A stretch of DNA of 64,000 bases from Sphingopyxis jiangsuensis (GTDB lineage Bacteria; Pseudomonadota; Alphaproteobacteria; Sphingomonadales; Sphingomonadaceae), in the NCBI RefSeq assembly GCF_016734905.1, contig NZ_JAERPO010000002.1, forward strand, positions 887,524-951,523, written 5' to 3'. Positions 8,617-17,259 of the stretch are shown here, one piece after another. A program made the translations under genes and the position numbers. The notes under the pieces were generated by a model. The model was given only the letters and a program-made list of their open reading frames with translations, was not told where the DNA came from and searched no databases. Each line of letters begins with the position of its first letter. Position 1 is the stretch's first letter.

Positions 8617-10083
8617 ATGCCTTTGAATCGATACAGGCAATCGGTGACGGCCGTTTCGCTTGCGGCGCTGATGCTCGCATCGTGCGGGGGAGGCGGCAAT
8701 GGAGGCGGCGGCAGCGGCCCGATCGGCGCCGCACCGACGCCAACACCGACGCCCACGCCGACTGCCAATTGCTCGCTTTCGGCGCGCCAGAGCTTTGCCA
8801 AGGCGGTAATCGACGAATGGTATCTGTTCCCCGGCGATGTCGCGAGCAGCGTCAATCCGGCGAGCTACGCCAATGTCCAGGCCTATATCGACGCGCTCGT
8901 CGCGCCCGCGCGCGCATTGGGCAAGGACCGCTATTTCACCTACATTACCTCTATCGCCGAAGAAAATGCCTATTATGCGAGCGGATCGAGCGCCGGTTTT
9001 GGCGTGCGCCTCTCCTATGATGCGGGCACGCAGCAGGTGGTCATCGCCGAAGCTTACGAAAACGCCCCCGCCTTTGCCGCAGGGATCGACCGCGGCACGC
9101 GCATCCTCGCGATCGGGACGAACAGCAGCAATTTGCGCACGATCGCCAACATCGTCGCAACCGAAGGCACCGCCGGCATCACCGCCGCGCTCGGCCCGAG
9201 CGACCCCGGCGTCGCGCGCGTGTTGCGCATCAGCGACGCAAGCGGCACGCGCGACGTGACGGTGACCAAGGCCAACTATTCGCTCGACCCCGTTTCCGAC
9301 CGCTATGGCGCCAAGATCATCAGCGATGGCGGACGCAACTACGGCTATCTCAACCTGCGCACCTTTATCACCTCGGCCAATGCGCAGCTTCGCACCGCCT
9401 TTGCCGATTTCCGCGCGCAGGGCGTGACCGACGTCATCATCGATTTCCGCTATAATGGCGGCGGGCTGGTTTCGACCGCCGAACTGATGGGCGATTTGAT
9501 CGGCCGCAACCGCACATCGTCCGAGATTTTCTCGCAAACGGTCTTCCGCTCGTCGAAATCGGCGGAGAATGATCGGCACTTCTTTACCGTGCAGCCCGAA
9601 TCGATCGCGCCGACACGCATCGCCTTCATCGGTACCGGTTCGACCGCGTCGGCGAGCGAACTCGTCATCAACGGGATGCTGCCGTGGCTGGGCACCAACA
9701 TGACGCTGGTCGGCGCCAATACCTATGGCAAGCCGGTTGGGCAGATTGCGCTCGACAAGGCCGAGTGCGACGACCGGATGCGCGTCGTCGCTTTTGCGAC
9801 CGCGAACGGGGCCGGTCAGGGCGACTATTATGACGGGCTGGCGCCCAAGATTGCGAACAACTGCGCCGCAGCCGACGATATGTCGTTCCCGCTCGGCGAC
9901 CCGCGCGAAGCGTCGGTAAGCACGGCGATCGACTTCCTCGCCGGTCGCGGGTGCGCGGCGCGGATTGCAGGAGCCGAGGCGGGAGCCGCGTCGGCACGCT
10001 CTGCGACGCCCGTGCGCCAACCCGAAATGTTGGTTCCGGAAAAACCCAGCGTCGCCCAGCGCGAGCTTCCCGGGCTCTTCTGA
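8617..10083 (+). CDS. S41 family peptidase, lipoprotein
   Basis: C-terminal-processing-type serine protease of about 488 residues. The N-terminus is a lipoprotein signal (VSLAALMLASC), followed by Gly-rich and Pro-Thr repeat linkers (PTPTPTPTPT). A PDZ-like segment (GFGVRLSYDAG, APAFAAGIDRGTRILAI) precedes the S41 core with DVIIDFRYNGGG and the nucleophile region GTGSTASASELVING near residue 344. It probably acts in the periplasm on misfolded or tail-tagged proteins. Start choice is open: GGGAGA at 8611-8616 is too close to the ATG at 8617 but is 6 nt from an in-frame TTG at 8623, which would give NRYRQSV as the beginning. Confidence 0.88.
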   Translation: MPLNRYRQSVTAVSLAALMLASCGGGGNGGGGSGPIGAAPTPTPTPTPTANCSLSARQSFAKAVIDEWYLFPGDVASSVNPASYANVQAYIDALVAPARALGKDRYFTYITSIAEENAYYASGSSAGFGVRLSYDAGTQQVVIAEAYENAPAFAAGIDRGTRILAIGTNSSNLRTIANIVATEGTAGITAALGPSDPGVARVLRISDASGTRDVTVTKANYSLDPVSDRYGAKIISDGGRNYGYLNLRTFITSANAQLRTAFADFRAQGVTDVIIDFRYNGGGLVSTAELMGDLIGRNRTSSEIFSQTVFRSSKSAENDRHFFTVQPESIAPTRIAFIGTGSTASASELVINGMLPWLGTNMTLVGANTYGKPVGQIALDKAECDDRMRVVAFATANGAGQGDYYDGLAPKIANNCAAADDMSFPLGDPREASVSTAIDFLAGRGCAARIAGAEAGAASARSATPVRQPEMLVPEKPSVAQRELPGLF

Positions 10084-10197
10084 CGCGCGAACAGGCAGCC
10101 GAAGCCAATCGGACGCCAAGTCGCCGCGCGACCTGTGATGCAAGGCTGACGGAACGCGGGGCTGACGAACGCACAGCCGCATTCTCTGCGCCCCAAC

Positions 10198-10214
10198 GCG
10201 TAAGATAATTACGC
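10198..10214. promoter_or_regulatory. Inverted repeat upstream of nasT
   Basis: Perfect 6-bp arms GCGTAA and TTACGC separated by GATAA, 84 nt before the nasT start, in a 214-nt gap with no gene. It looks like a dimeric repressor or activator operator. The regulator is unknown. Confidence 0.4.
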
Positions 10215-10297
10215 AACATCATGCATTCGCTCTTGAACCGGCACTTTGGAGAGAAACCTACTGGTCGATTTGTGCGCTGCAGCGTAAAGGCCCGATC

Positions 10298-10879
10298 ATG
10301 AGGATCGCGATTATCGACACCAGCGCAGGACGAGCAGCCGTCATATCCGACGGCCTGCGCGAAGCGGGGCTCGACGATCTGGTGATCATCGAGCCCGCAG
10401 GCCCCCTCGCCGCACAGATCGAAGCGGCAGCCCCCGAGGTCGTGCTGATCAATCTCGAAAATCCAAGCCGCGACCAACTCGAGGATTTCTTTACCGTGTC
10501 GCGCGCGCTCGCAAAGCCGATCGCGATGTTCGTCGATCAGAGCGATGCCGAGGCGACCGGCGCAGCGATCGATGCGGGCGTGTCGGCCTATGTCGTCGAC
10601 GGGCTGTCGAAGCAACGGATCAAGCCCGTCGTCGATCTGGCGGTGCGCCGTTTTCAGGCCTTTTCGCGCCTTCAGCGCGAGCTGGACGAGGCAAAGGGCG
10701 CGCTCGCCGACCGTACGGCGATCGACCGCGCCAAGGCCATTTTGATGAAGCGCCGCCAGATCGACGAGCCGGCGGCCTATGCGCTGCTGCGCGGGCAGGC
10801 GATGCGCACAAACCGCCGGATCGCCGAAATCGCCGAGGCGATCATCACGAGCGAAGAATTGATGGGGGACCAGCCGTGA
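10298..10879 (+). CDS. nasT: NasT-type ANTAR antitermination regulator
   Basis: RNA-binding regulator of nitrate assimilation, 193 residues. Residues 1-120 form a receiver-like domain, and about 130-185 form the ANTAR domain (AIDRAKAILMKRRQIDEPAAYALLR, split from the following RRIAEIAEAII). In the receiver fold the usual phospho-acceptor Asp position reads Asn52 (VVLINLENP), so it is probably not a phosphorylation switch. In the described NasT/NasS systems NasS holds NasT until nitrate binds. Freed NasT then binds hexaloop hairpins in the nas leader RNA and prevents termination. A matching leader lies at 12177-12343. AAAGG 7 nt before ATG supports this start. It overlaps nasS by GTGA. Confidence 0.92.
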   Translation: MRIAIIDTSAGRAAVISDGLREAGLDDLVIIEPAGPLAAQIEAAAPEVVLINLENPSRDQLEDFFTVSRALAKPIAMFVDQSDAEATGAAIDAGVSAYVVDGLSKQRIKPVVDLAVRRFQAFSRLQRELDEAKGALADRTAIDRAKAILMKRRQIDEPAAYALLRGQAMRTNRRIAEIAEAIITSEELMGDQP

Positions 10880-12084
10880 GCCGCGAAACTTTCCGTATCG
10901 GCTTCCTTCCGCTCGTCGATGCAGCGCTGCCAATCCTTGCGCACGAGCTGGGCTTTGCAGCCGAAGCAGGTGTCGAGGTCCAGCCGGTGCGCGATATGAC
11001 ATGGGCGACGGTGCGCGACCGGCTGCTCTATGGTCACACCGACGCAGCGCATCTGATTGCACCGCTCGCCATAGCGACAGCCTTGGGCCGCGATCGGCCG
11101 CCGGTCGAGCTCGCCGTCCCCTTTGTCCTCGGACTCAATGGCAATGCCGTGACCTTTTCGACCACGCTGGCAAAGGAAGTCGGACTGGGAGCCACGTTGG
11201 GCGACCCGGCGGCGATCGGTGCCGCGCTGCGCTCGATCGCCGTCGCGAGAAAGCCGGCGCGGCCGCTGCGCTTCGGCGTCGTCCACCGCTATTCGAGCCA
11301 TAATTATATGCTGCGCTATTGGCTCGCGGGCGTCGGCATCCGTCCCGATGAGGATGTCGAGATCGTCGTCACCAGCCCGCCCTTTGCCGCCGACGCACTC
11401 GCGGCGGGCGAGGTCGACGGCATCTGCGTCGGCGAGCCGTGGAACTCGATCGCTGTCGACCGCGGTGTCGGCCATATTGCACTCGCCACTGCGCAAATCT
11501 GGCGGCGCGGCGTCGAAAAGGTGCTCGCGATGCGGACGGCGATCGCCGACGATCGCCGCGATGCCGTGCTCGCGCTGATCCGCGCGCTCCACAAGGCGGC
11601 GGCGCATTTCGTCGATCCCGAGGCCGCCGAGGAATGCGCCGCGATCCTCGCACGGAGCGAATATCTCGACGCGCCGAAGGACGCGGTGCTGCGCGCGATC
11701 ACCGACCGTATCCGCATCGTTCCCGGCGGCAATCCCCTTCACTATCCCGATTTCATGTTCCAGTACCGCGAGGCGGCGAACTTCCCCTGGCGCAGCCAGG
11801 CGGCCTGGCTCTACTCGCAGATGACGCGCTGGGACGGGCTTTCCTATTCGCCGCGCGACGCCGCGACGGCGACCGACGTGTTCCGGCCCGACCTTTATCG
11901 CGCCGCGCTTGCGGGCTCCGCCGCGCCGCTTCCGGGTGCGAGTTCGAAGCTCGAAGGAGGCCTCGAAGGCCCCACCGGTGCGGGGTCGGTGCAGGGGCGG
12001 TTGATGCTCGGCAGCGACCGCTTTTTCGACGGCCGCGCCTTCGATCCGGACGATATCGAAAGCTATCTTTCGGAATTGCCCTGA
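10876..12084 (+). CDS. nasS: NasS-type nitrate sensor (NrtA/CmpA-like)
   Basis: A 402-residue protein of the nitrate/bicarbonate ABC solute-binding fold, with no signal peptide (begins with SRETFRIGFLPLVDAALP), as expected of the cytoplasmic nitrate sensor rather than a transporter component. Conserved NrtA-type segments include RFGVVHRYSSHNYMLRYWL, DGICVGEPWNSIAV and PDFMFQYREAANFPWRSQA. It begins with GTG overlapping the nasT stop (10876-10879), consistent with a stoichiometric complex. No ABC permease or ATPase genes are nearby, which supports sensing rather than uptake. Confidence 0.92.
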   Translation: MSRETFRIGFLPLVDAALPILAHELGFAAEAGVEVQPVRDMTWATVRDRLLYGHTDAAHLIAPLAIATALGRDRPPVELAVPFVLGLNGNAVTFSTTLAKEVGLGATLGDPAAIGAALRSIAVARKPARPLRFGVVHRYSSHNYMLRYWLAGVGIRPDEDVEIVVTSPPFAADALAAGEVDGICVGEPWNSIAVDRGVGHIALATAQIWRRGVEKVLAMRTAIADDRRDAVLALIRALHKAAAHFVDPEAAEECAAILARSEYLDAPKDAVLRAITDRIRIVPGGNPLHYPDFMFQYREAANFPWRSQAAWLYSQMTRWDGLSYSPRDAATATDVFRPDLYRAALAGSAAPLPGASSKLEGGLEGPTGAGSVQGRLMLGSDRFFDGRAFDPDDIESYLSELP

Positions 12085-12151
12085 CAAATTCCCCGTCTCG
12101 AATTTTATGCTGCACCTGCGAAATAACCGCTTGCGGCGAACACGCGAATCA

Positions 12152-12166
12152 GGCAGGTTAATCGCA
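12152..12166 (+). promoter_or_regulatory. Candidate sigma-54 promoter of the nitrate operon
   Basis: GG (12152-12153) and GC (12164-12165) are 10 nt apart within AGGCAGGTTAATCGCA, resembling the -24/-12 consensus. A TGCACC at 12111-12116 resembles one NtrC half-site, but no matching second half was seen. Transcription would start near 12177, just before the leader hairpins. Confidence 0.4.
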
Positions 12167-12176
12167 CTCGGCAGGG

Positions 12177-12343
12177 CTGCCGGGGCAGGATAAGGCGGAA
12201 GAGGCTCCAGCGCCGGGGCCGGACCGCAGGCGGACGGGGAGCCTTTTCCCCGTTATCCCACAGGCAATGAAGCCGTCAGGATGCGCCCGCATGGCCGCCG
12301 TCCTGGCGGCTTTTTTATTGCCCGTCACACAAGGGGACGGACG
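12177..12343 (+). ncRNA. Putative NasT-responsive leader RNA (tandem hexaloop hairpins plus attenuator)
   Basis: Between nasS and the nitrate transporter. Hairpin 1: GGCTCC (12203-12208), loop AGCGCC (12209-12214), GGGGCC (12215-12220). Hairpin 2: ATCC (12255-12258) and GGC (12263-12265), loop AATGAA (12266-12271), GCC (12272-12274) and GGAT (12279-12282), with a symmetric internal loop. Both hexaloops have A at position 1 and G at position 4, as described for ANTAR targets. The 3' arm of hairpin 2 (12272-12282) is complementary, with wobbles, to the 3' arm of the terminator (12300-12310), so the two structures exclude each other. An extra 7-bp hairpin at 12234-12253 lies between them. Confidence 0.6.
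12294..12316 (+). terminator. Intrinsic terminator / attenuator in the nas leader
   Basis: GCCGCC (12294-12299), a 5-nt loop, GGCGGC (12305-12310), then six T (12311-12316). It ends 27 nt before the transporter start, too late to serve only nasS, whose stop is at 12084. Confidence 0.8.
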
Positions 12344-13576
12344 ATGGCAAACACGGGTGATAGTGCAGCGGGTGGAAAGACGAGCTTTTGGTCGAGCGGG
12401 CATTTGCCCACGCTGATTGCCGCCTTTCTCTATTTCGATCTCGCCTTCATGGTGTGGGTGGTGCTCGGCCCGCTCGCGCCGCAAATTTCCGAAACATTGG
12501 GGCTGACCCCGGCGCAAAAGGGGCTGATGGTCGCAGTTCCCACGCTCGCGGGGGCGCTGCTGCGCGTCGTCAACGGCCTGCTTGTCGATCGCATCGGGCC
12601 GAAGCGTTCGGGCGCGATCAGTCAGGCGATCGTCATAGCTGGCCTGTTCACCGCATGGGTCGCCGGCGTGAACAGCTTCGAGGGCACACTCGCGCTGGGC
12701 GTTATCCTCGGCTTTGCCGGGGCGAGTTTCGCGATCGCGCTGCCGCTCGCGAGCCGCTGGTATCCGCCCGAACATCAGGGCAAGGCGATGGGGCTTGCCG
12801 GCATGGGCAATTCGGGCACGGTGCTCGCCGCGCTCTTCGCTCCGGGTCTCGCCAAGCTGTTCGGCTGGAATGCCGTGCTCGGCCTCGCCTGCATCCCGCT
12901 GTCGATCGTCTTCGTCCTCTATCTCTTCATGGCGAAGGATGCGCCGAATGCGCCCGCGCCCAAGAAGCTGGTCGACTATTTCCAGCCGCTCAAAAGCGCC
13001 GATGCCTGGTGGCTGATGGCCTTTTATTCGGTGACTTTCGGCGGCTTCGTCGGCCTCGCCGCATCGCTCACCATCTATTTCACCGACCAGTTCGATTTGA
13101 CGCCGGTGCTTGCGGGCTATTGCACTGCGGGCTGCGTATTTGCCGGGTCGCTCGTGCGCCCCTTCGGCGGCGCGCTCGCCGACCGCATTGGCGGGGTCAA
13201 GGCGCTGATGATGGTGTTCGTCGTCGCGGCACTGGCGCTCGCCGGGGTGCCGCAGGCGGACAGCCTGCCGGCCGCGCTCGGACTGTTCGTGGTCGCGATG
13301 CTCGCGCTCGGCACGGGCAATGGCTCGGTGTTCCAGCTCGTTCCGCAGCGCTTTTCGGCAGAGATCGGCGTGATGACAGGACTCGTCGGCATGGCGGGCG
13401 GGGTCGGCGGCTTCTATCTCGCCTCCTCGCTCGGCTTCGCCAAGCAGTGGACGGGCAGCTTCGCACCCGGATTTTATATCTTCGCCGGACTCGCGGTCGC
13501 GGCGCTCGTCGCGCTGACGCTCGTCAAGGGCCAATGGCGTCGCACCTGGGGCGCGGCCGAAGGCGTGCGGATCTGA
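12344..13576 (+). CDS. Nitrate/nitrite MFS transporter (NarK/NrtP family)
   Basis: Inner-membrane nitrate importer of 410 residues with about 12 transmembrane helices. The two nitrate signature motifs are present: GFAGASFA (about residue 125) and GLVGMAGGVGGF (about residue 347), along with NGLLVDRIGPKRSG after helix 2. It is first of the structural genes behind the putative NasT-controlled leader. AGGGGAC lies 4-10 nt before the ATG at 12344. It is 3 nt from the next gene, so co-transcription is near certain. Confidence 0.92.
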   Translation: MANTGDSAAGGKTSFWSSGHLPTLIAAFLYFDLAFMVWVVLGPLAPQISETLGLTPAQKGLMVAVPTLAGALLRVVNGLLVDRIGPKRSGAISQAIVIAGLFTAWVAGVNSFEGTLALGVILGFAGASFAIALPLASRWYPPEHQGKAMGLAGMGNSGTVLAALFAPGLAKLFGWNAVLGLACIPLSIVFVLYLFMAKDAPNAPAPKKLVDYFQPLKSADAWWLMAFYSVTFGGFVGLAASLTIYFTDQFDLTPVLAGYCTAGCVFAGSLVRPFGGALADRIGGVKALMMVFVVAALALAGVPQADSLPAALGLFVVAMLALGTGNGSVFQLVPQRFSAEIGVMTGLVGMAGGVGGFYLASSLGFAKQWTGSFAPGFYIFAGLAVAALVALTLVKGQWRRTWGAAEGVRI

Positions 13577-13579
13577 CCC

Positions 13580-14782
13580 ATGAACCGCACGCTCATCCTG
13601 CTGCTGGCGCTCGCGCCGGCCGGGGCGGCTCACGCCCAGGCCATCGGGCTGAAGCCGCTCGGCGAGGCGCGGCTGCGCTATGAAACCGTCGATCAGGACG
13701 GAGTCGCCGCCGACGCCGACGCGCTGACCCTGCGCGTCCGCGCCGGGGTCGAGGCAAAGGCGGGGCGCTGGTCGGCCCTCGTCGAGGGCCAGGGGAACCT
13801 CGCGATCGTCGACGACTATTTCGATGGCCTCCACGGCCCGGCAACGCTGCCGCTGGTCGCCGATCCCCAGAATATCGCCCTTGCCCGCGCGCAGCTCCGC
13901 TATGCTTCGCCGGGCTTTGCGATCACCGCCGGGCGGCAAAAGCTGGGCTTTGACGACGAACGCTTCGTTGGCGGTGTCGGCTTTCGCCAGAATGGCCAGA
14001 GTTACGACGCGGTGCGTGCCGAAATCGTGCCCGCGCAGGGCGTGAAGGCCGACATCGCCTATGCGTGGAGCGTGCGCACCATCTGGGGCATCGACGGCGC
14101 GGGTACGCGGCAGCAGGCGGTGTCGGGGGACAATGTCCTTGCCAATCTGAGCACGCAGACGCCCGTCGGAAAAGTCACGGCCTTCGCCTATCTCGTCGAT
14201 CAGGACGAAGCAGCGGTTCAGGGTTTTCGGCTGTCGAGCCAAAGCTATGGCCTGCGGCTCGATGGCAACCAGCCCATCGGCAAAGCGAAAATCGCCTATC
14301 AATTCAGCTATGCGCGCCAGTCCGATTGGGACCGCAATCCGAACAACTATTCTTCCGACTATTGGATCGCCGACGTCGCTCTCGACCTCGGCGGACCCCG
14401 GGTCGGCGTCGGGTATGAAATACTCGGCGCCGACAACGGGGCCGCGCTGACCAGCTTCCAGACTCCGCTCGCGACCGGGTTCAAATTCCAGGGCTGGGCC
14501 GACAAATTCCTCGTCACCCCGCCCGATGGAGTGCGCGACCTCTATGCGACCGCGGGCTGGAGCTGGAAGGCGGTCGGCCCGCTCAAGGCCGTGACACTGC
14601 AGGCCGTCTATCACGACTATCGCAGCGACCGCGCGCACCGCGCCTATGGCGACGAAATCGACCTGCTCGCGAGCGGCAAGCTTGGCAAGGTGACGGGTTC
14701 GGCGCGCTATGCCCGCTACCGTGCCGACGGCTTCGCGACCGACACCGACAAATTCTGGCTTCAACTGGACTGGATACTTTGA
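13580..14782 (+). CDS. Alginate-export-type outer-membrane beta-barrel in the nitrate operon
   Basis: A 400-residue outer-membrane porin-like protein. A signal peptide ends at AHA (residues 16-18). The remainder alternates short amphipathic strands and ends in an aromatic/hydrophobic C-terminus (FWLQLDWIL). Segments such as GRQKLGFDDERFVGGVGFRQNGQSYD fit the alginate-export/porin family. Its position between the nitrate transporter and nirB, with a stop overlapping the nirB start (TGATG at 14780-14784), suggests passage of nitrate or a related solute across the outer membrane. That role is inference. Confidence 0.82.
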   Translation: MNRTLILLLALAPAGAAHAQAIGLKPLGEARLRYETVDQDGVAADADALTLRVRAGVEAKAGRWSALVEGQGNLAIVDDYFDGLHGPATLPLVADPQNIALARAQLRYASPGFAITAGRQKLGFDDERFVGGVGFRQNGQSYDAVRAEIVPAQGVKADIAYAWSVRTIWGIDGAGTRQQAVSGDNVLANLSTQTPVGKVTAFAYLVDQDEAAVQGFRLSSQSYGLRLDGNQPIGKAKIAYQFSYARQSDWDRNPNNYSSDYWIADVALDLGGPRVGVGYEILGADNGAALTSFQTPLATGFKFQGWADKFLVTPPDGVRDLYATAGWSWKAVGPLKAVTLQAVYHDYRSDRAHRAYGDEIDLLASGKLGKVTGSARYARYRADGFATDTDKFWLQLDWIL

Positions 14783-17259
14783 TGGAACATCGCCCGATCA
14801 AGGCCGAAAGCGACACGCGCGAGCACCTCGTCGTCATCGGCAACGGCATGGCCGGCTGCCGCGCGGTCGAGGAACTGCTTGCGCGCGACGCGGCGCGCTA
14901 CCGCGTGACGATTTTCGGCGCCGAACCGCGCGTCAATTACAACCGCATCATGCTCTCCCCCGTGCTCGCAGGGGAAAAATGCTTCGACGATATCGTGATC
15001 AACGATGCCGACTGGTATGCGGCAAACGGCATAGCGCTCGTCGCGGGCGACCCGGTGGTCACGATCGATCGCGAAGCGAAGACGGTGACGACGCGCGGCG
15101 GGGTCAGCGAGAGCTATGACAAGCTGCTCATCGCGACCGGCTCCGACCCCTTCATCATCCCCGTCCCCGGCAAGGACCTGCCCGGCGTCATTGCCTTTCG
15201 CGACATGGACGATGTCGGCGCGATGCTGAGTGCCGCCGAAAGGGGAGGCAGCGCGGTGGTGATCGGCGGCGGCCTGCTGGGACTCGAAGCCGCGCACGGC
15301 CTCTCCCTGCGCGGCATGAAGGTCACGGTGCTGCACCTGATGCCGACCTTGATGGAACGCCAGCTCGACGAGGCGGCGGGATGGCTGCTCAAACAGGCGC
15401 TCGAAGCACGCGGCCAAACGATCCTGACCGGCGCCGACACCGCCGAGATTATTGGCAACGGCAAGGTCGAAGGCGTGAAGCTCAAGGATGGAACGCTGAT
15501 CCCCGCCGACATCGTCGTCATGGCGGTCGGCATCCGCCCCTCGACCGCGCTTGCGCGCGAAGCGGGGCTCGCGATCGGGCGCGGCATCCAGGTCGACGAT
15601 CATATGGTGACGAGCGATGCCGATATCCTCGCCGTCGGCGAATGCGTCGAGCATGACGGGCAGGTTTATGGCCTCGTCGCACCCTTGTGGGATATGTGCC
15701 GCAGCCTCGCCGACGGGCTGGTCGAAACGCCGACGGGCTATCGCGGCTCGGTCACCTCGACCAAGCTCAAGGTGTCGGGTATCGATGTCTTTTCGGCGGG
15801 CGATTTTTCGGGCGGCGACGGGTGCGAGGATATCGTCCTGCGCGACGCCAGCCGCGGCGTCTACAAGCGCGTCATCGTCAAGGACGACCGCATCGTCGGC
15901 GCGGTGCTCTATGGCGATACCGCCGACGGCAATTGGTATTTCGATCTGCTCAAGAAGCAGGAGGACGTGTCCGACCTGCGCGACGTGCTGATCTTTGGCC
16001 AGGCCTTCGCCTCCGGGGGTGGGCAGGCGGACCCTAAGGCGGCCGTTGCGGCGCTTTCCGACGATGCGGAAATCTGCGGCTGCAACGGCGTCTCCAAGGG
16101 CCAGGTCGTCTCGTGCATCGCCAAGGGCGCGCACAGCCTCGACGCCGTGCGCGGCAGCTGCAAGGCCTCGGCAAGCTGCGGAAGCTGCACCGGCCTCGTC
16201 GAAAATCTCCTCGCGCTGACGCTGGGCGACGATGTGCAGAGCGGCCCCAAGACGATGTGCAAATGCACGAGCTTCGGCCACGACGACGTCCGCCGCGAGA
16301 TTGTCGCGCAAGATATGCGCTCGATCCCCGAGGTGATGCAGAAGCTCCACTGGTCGACCCCCGATGGCTGTTCCGCGTGCCGCCCCGCACTCAATTATTA
16401 TCTGCTCTGCGCGCTGCCCGGCGAATATGTCGACGACCAGCAAAGCCGCTTCGTCAACGAGCGGCTCCACGCCAATATCCAGAAGGATGGCACTTACTCG
16501 GTCGTCCCGCGCATGTGGGGCGGGCTCACCAACCCCAGGGAGTTGCGCGCGATCGCCGATGTCGTCGAGAAATATGAAGCGCCGATGGTCAAGGTGACCG
16601 GCGGCCAGCGGCTCGACATCTTCGGGATCAAGAAGGAAGACCTGCCCGCGGTATGGGCCGACCTCAATGCCGCGGGGATGGTCTCGGGCCACGCCTATGG
16701 CAAGGCGCTGCGCACCGTGAAGACCTGCGTCGGGTCCGAATGGTGCCGCTTCGGCACGCAGGATTCGACCGGGCTCGGCGTCAAGCTCGAACGGATGAGC
16801 TGGGGCAGCTGGATGCCGCACAAGTTCAAGATCGCGGTGTCGGGCTGTCCGCGCAACTGCGCCGAGGCGACGATCAAGGACTTCGGGGTCGTCTGCGTCG
16901 ACAGCGGCTATGAACTGCATGTTGGCGGCAATGGCGGCATCCATGTCCGCGCGACCGACCTGCTCTGCAAGGTTGCGACCGAGCAGGAAGCGATGGACCA
17001 TTGCGCTGCCTTCATCCAGCTCTATCGCGAGGAAGCGCGCTATCTCGAGCGGACCGCGCCGTGGATCGAGCGCGTTGGGCTCGAGCATATCAAGGCGCGC
17101 ATCGTCGACGACGAGGCAGGCCGCGAGGCGCTGCGCGCGCGCTTCCTCTACTCGCAAAGCTTCAGCCAGGACGACCCATGGGCACAGCGTGCCGAGGGCG
17201 CCGAGGCCGAACATCATGCGCCGATGGCGCGATTCACGCCCCAAAAGGAAATCGCATGA
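14782..17259 (+). CDS. nirB: Assimilatory nitrite reductase [NAD(P)H] large subunit
   Basis: Reduces nitrite to ammonium using NAD(P)H, FAD, Fe-S and sirohaem. The 825 residues are in family order: FAD-binding GNGMAGCRAVEELL, NAD-binding GGGLLGLEAAHG (about 163), two BFD-like [2Fe-2S] segments (CGCNGVSKGQV with GSCKASASCGSC near 430-475, then CKCTSFGHDD with GCSACRPALN), and the sirohaem/[4Fe-4S] site CVGSEWCRF (about 649) with SGCPRNCAEA (about 687). The ATG at 14782 overlaps the porin stop, and its own stop overlaps nirD (ATGA), a translationally coupled chain. A long minus-strand frame over this gene is a mirror. Confidence 0.97.
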   Translation: MEHRPIKAESDTREHLVVIGNGMAGCRAVEELLARDAARYRVTIFGAEPRVNYNRIMLSPVLAGEKCFDDIVINDADWYAANGIALVAGDPVVTIDREAKTVTTRGGVSESYDKLLIATGSDPFIIPVPGKDLPGVIAFRDMDDVGAMLSAAERGGSAVVIGGGLLGLEAAHGLSLRGMKVTVLHLMPTLMERQLDEAAGWLLKQALEARGQTILTGADTAEIIGNGKVEGVKLKDGTLIPADIVVMAVGIRPSTALAREAGLAIGRGIQVDDHMVTSDADILAVGECVEHDGQVYGLVAPLWDMCRSLADGLVETPTGYRGSVTSTKLKVSGIDVFSAGDFSGGDGCEDIVLRDASRGVYKRVIVKDDRIVGAVLYGDTADGNWYFDLLKKQEDVSDLRDVLIFGQAFASGGGQADPKAAVAALSDDAEICGCNGVSKGQVVSCIAKGAHSLDAVRGSCKASASCGSCTGLVENLLALTLGDDVQSGPKTMCKCTSFGHDDVRREIVAQDMRSIPEVMQKLHWSTPDGCSACRPALNYYLLCALPGEYVDDQQSRFVNERLHANIQKDGTYSVVPRMWGGLTNPRELRAIADVVEKYEAPMVKVTGGQRLDIFGIKKEDLPAVWADLNAAGMVSGHAYGKALRTVKTCVGSEWCRFGTQDSTGLGVKLERMSWGSWMPHKFKIAVSGCPRNCAEATIKDFGVVCVDSGYELHVGGNGGIHVRATDLLCKVATEQEAMDHCAAFIQLYREEARYLERTAPWIERVGLEHIKARIVDDEAGREALRARFLYSQSFSQDDPWAQRAEGAEAEHHAPMARFTPQKEIA

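Noticed and set aside
8740..8770. Short tandem repeats in the S41 protease gene as a CRISPR or VNTR
   Set aside because: They encode a Pro-Thr linker of a lipoprotein; there are no spacers.
12158..14764. 868-residue minus-strand open frame
   Set aside because: Mirror of the nitrate transporter and porin; crosses the leader RNA region and has no recognisable domain.
14761..17244. 827-residue minus-strand open frame
   Set aside because: Mirror of nirB, whose cofactor motifs are complete.
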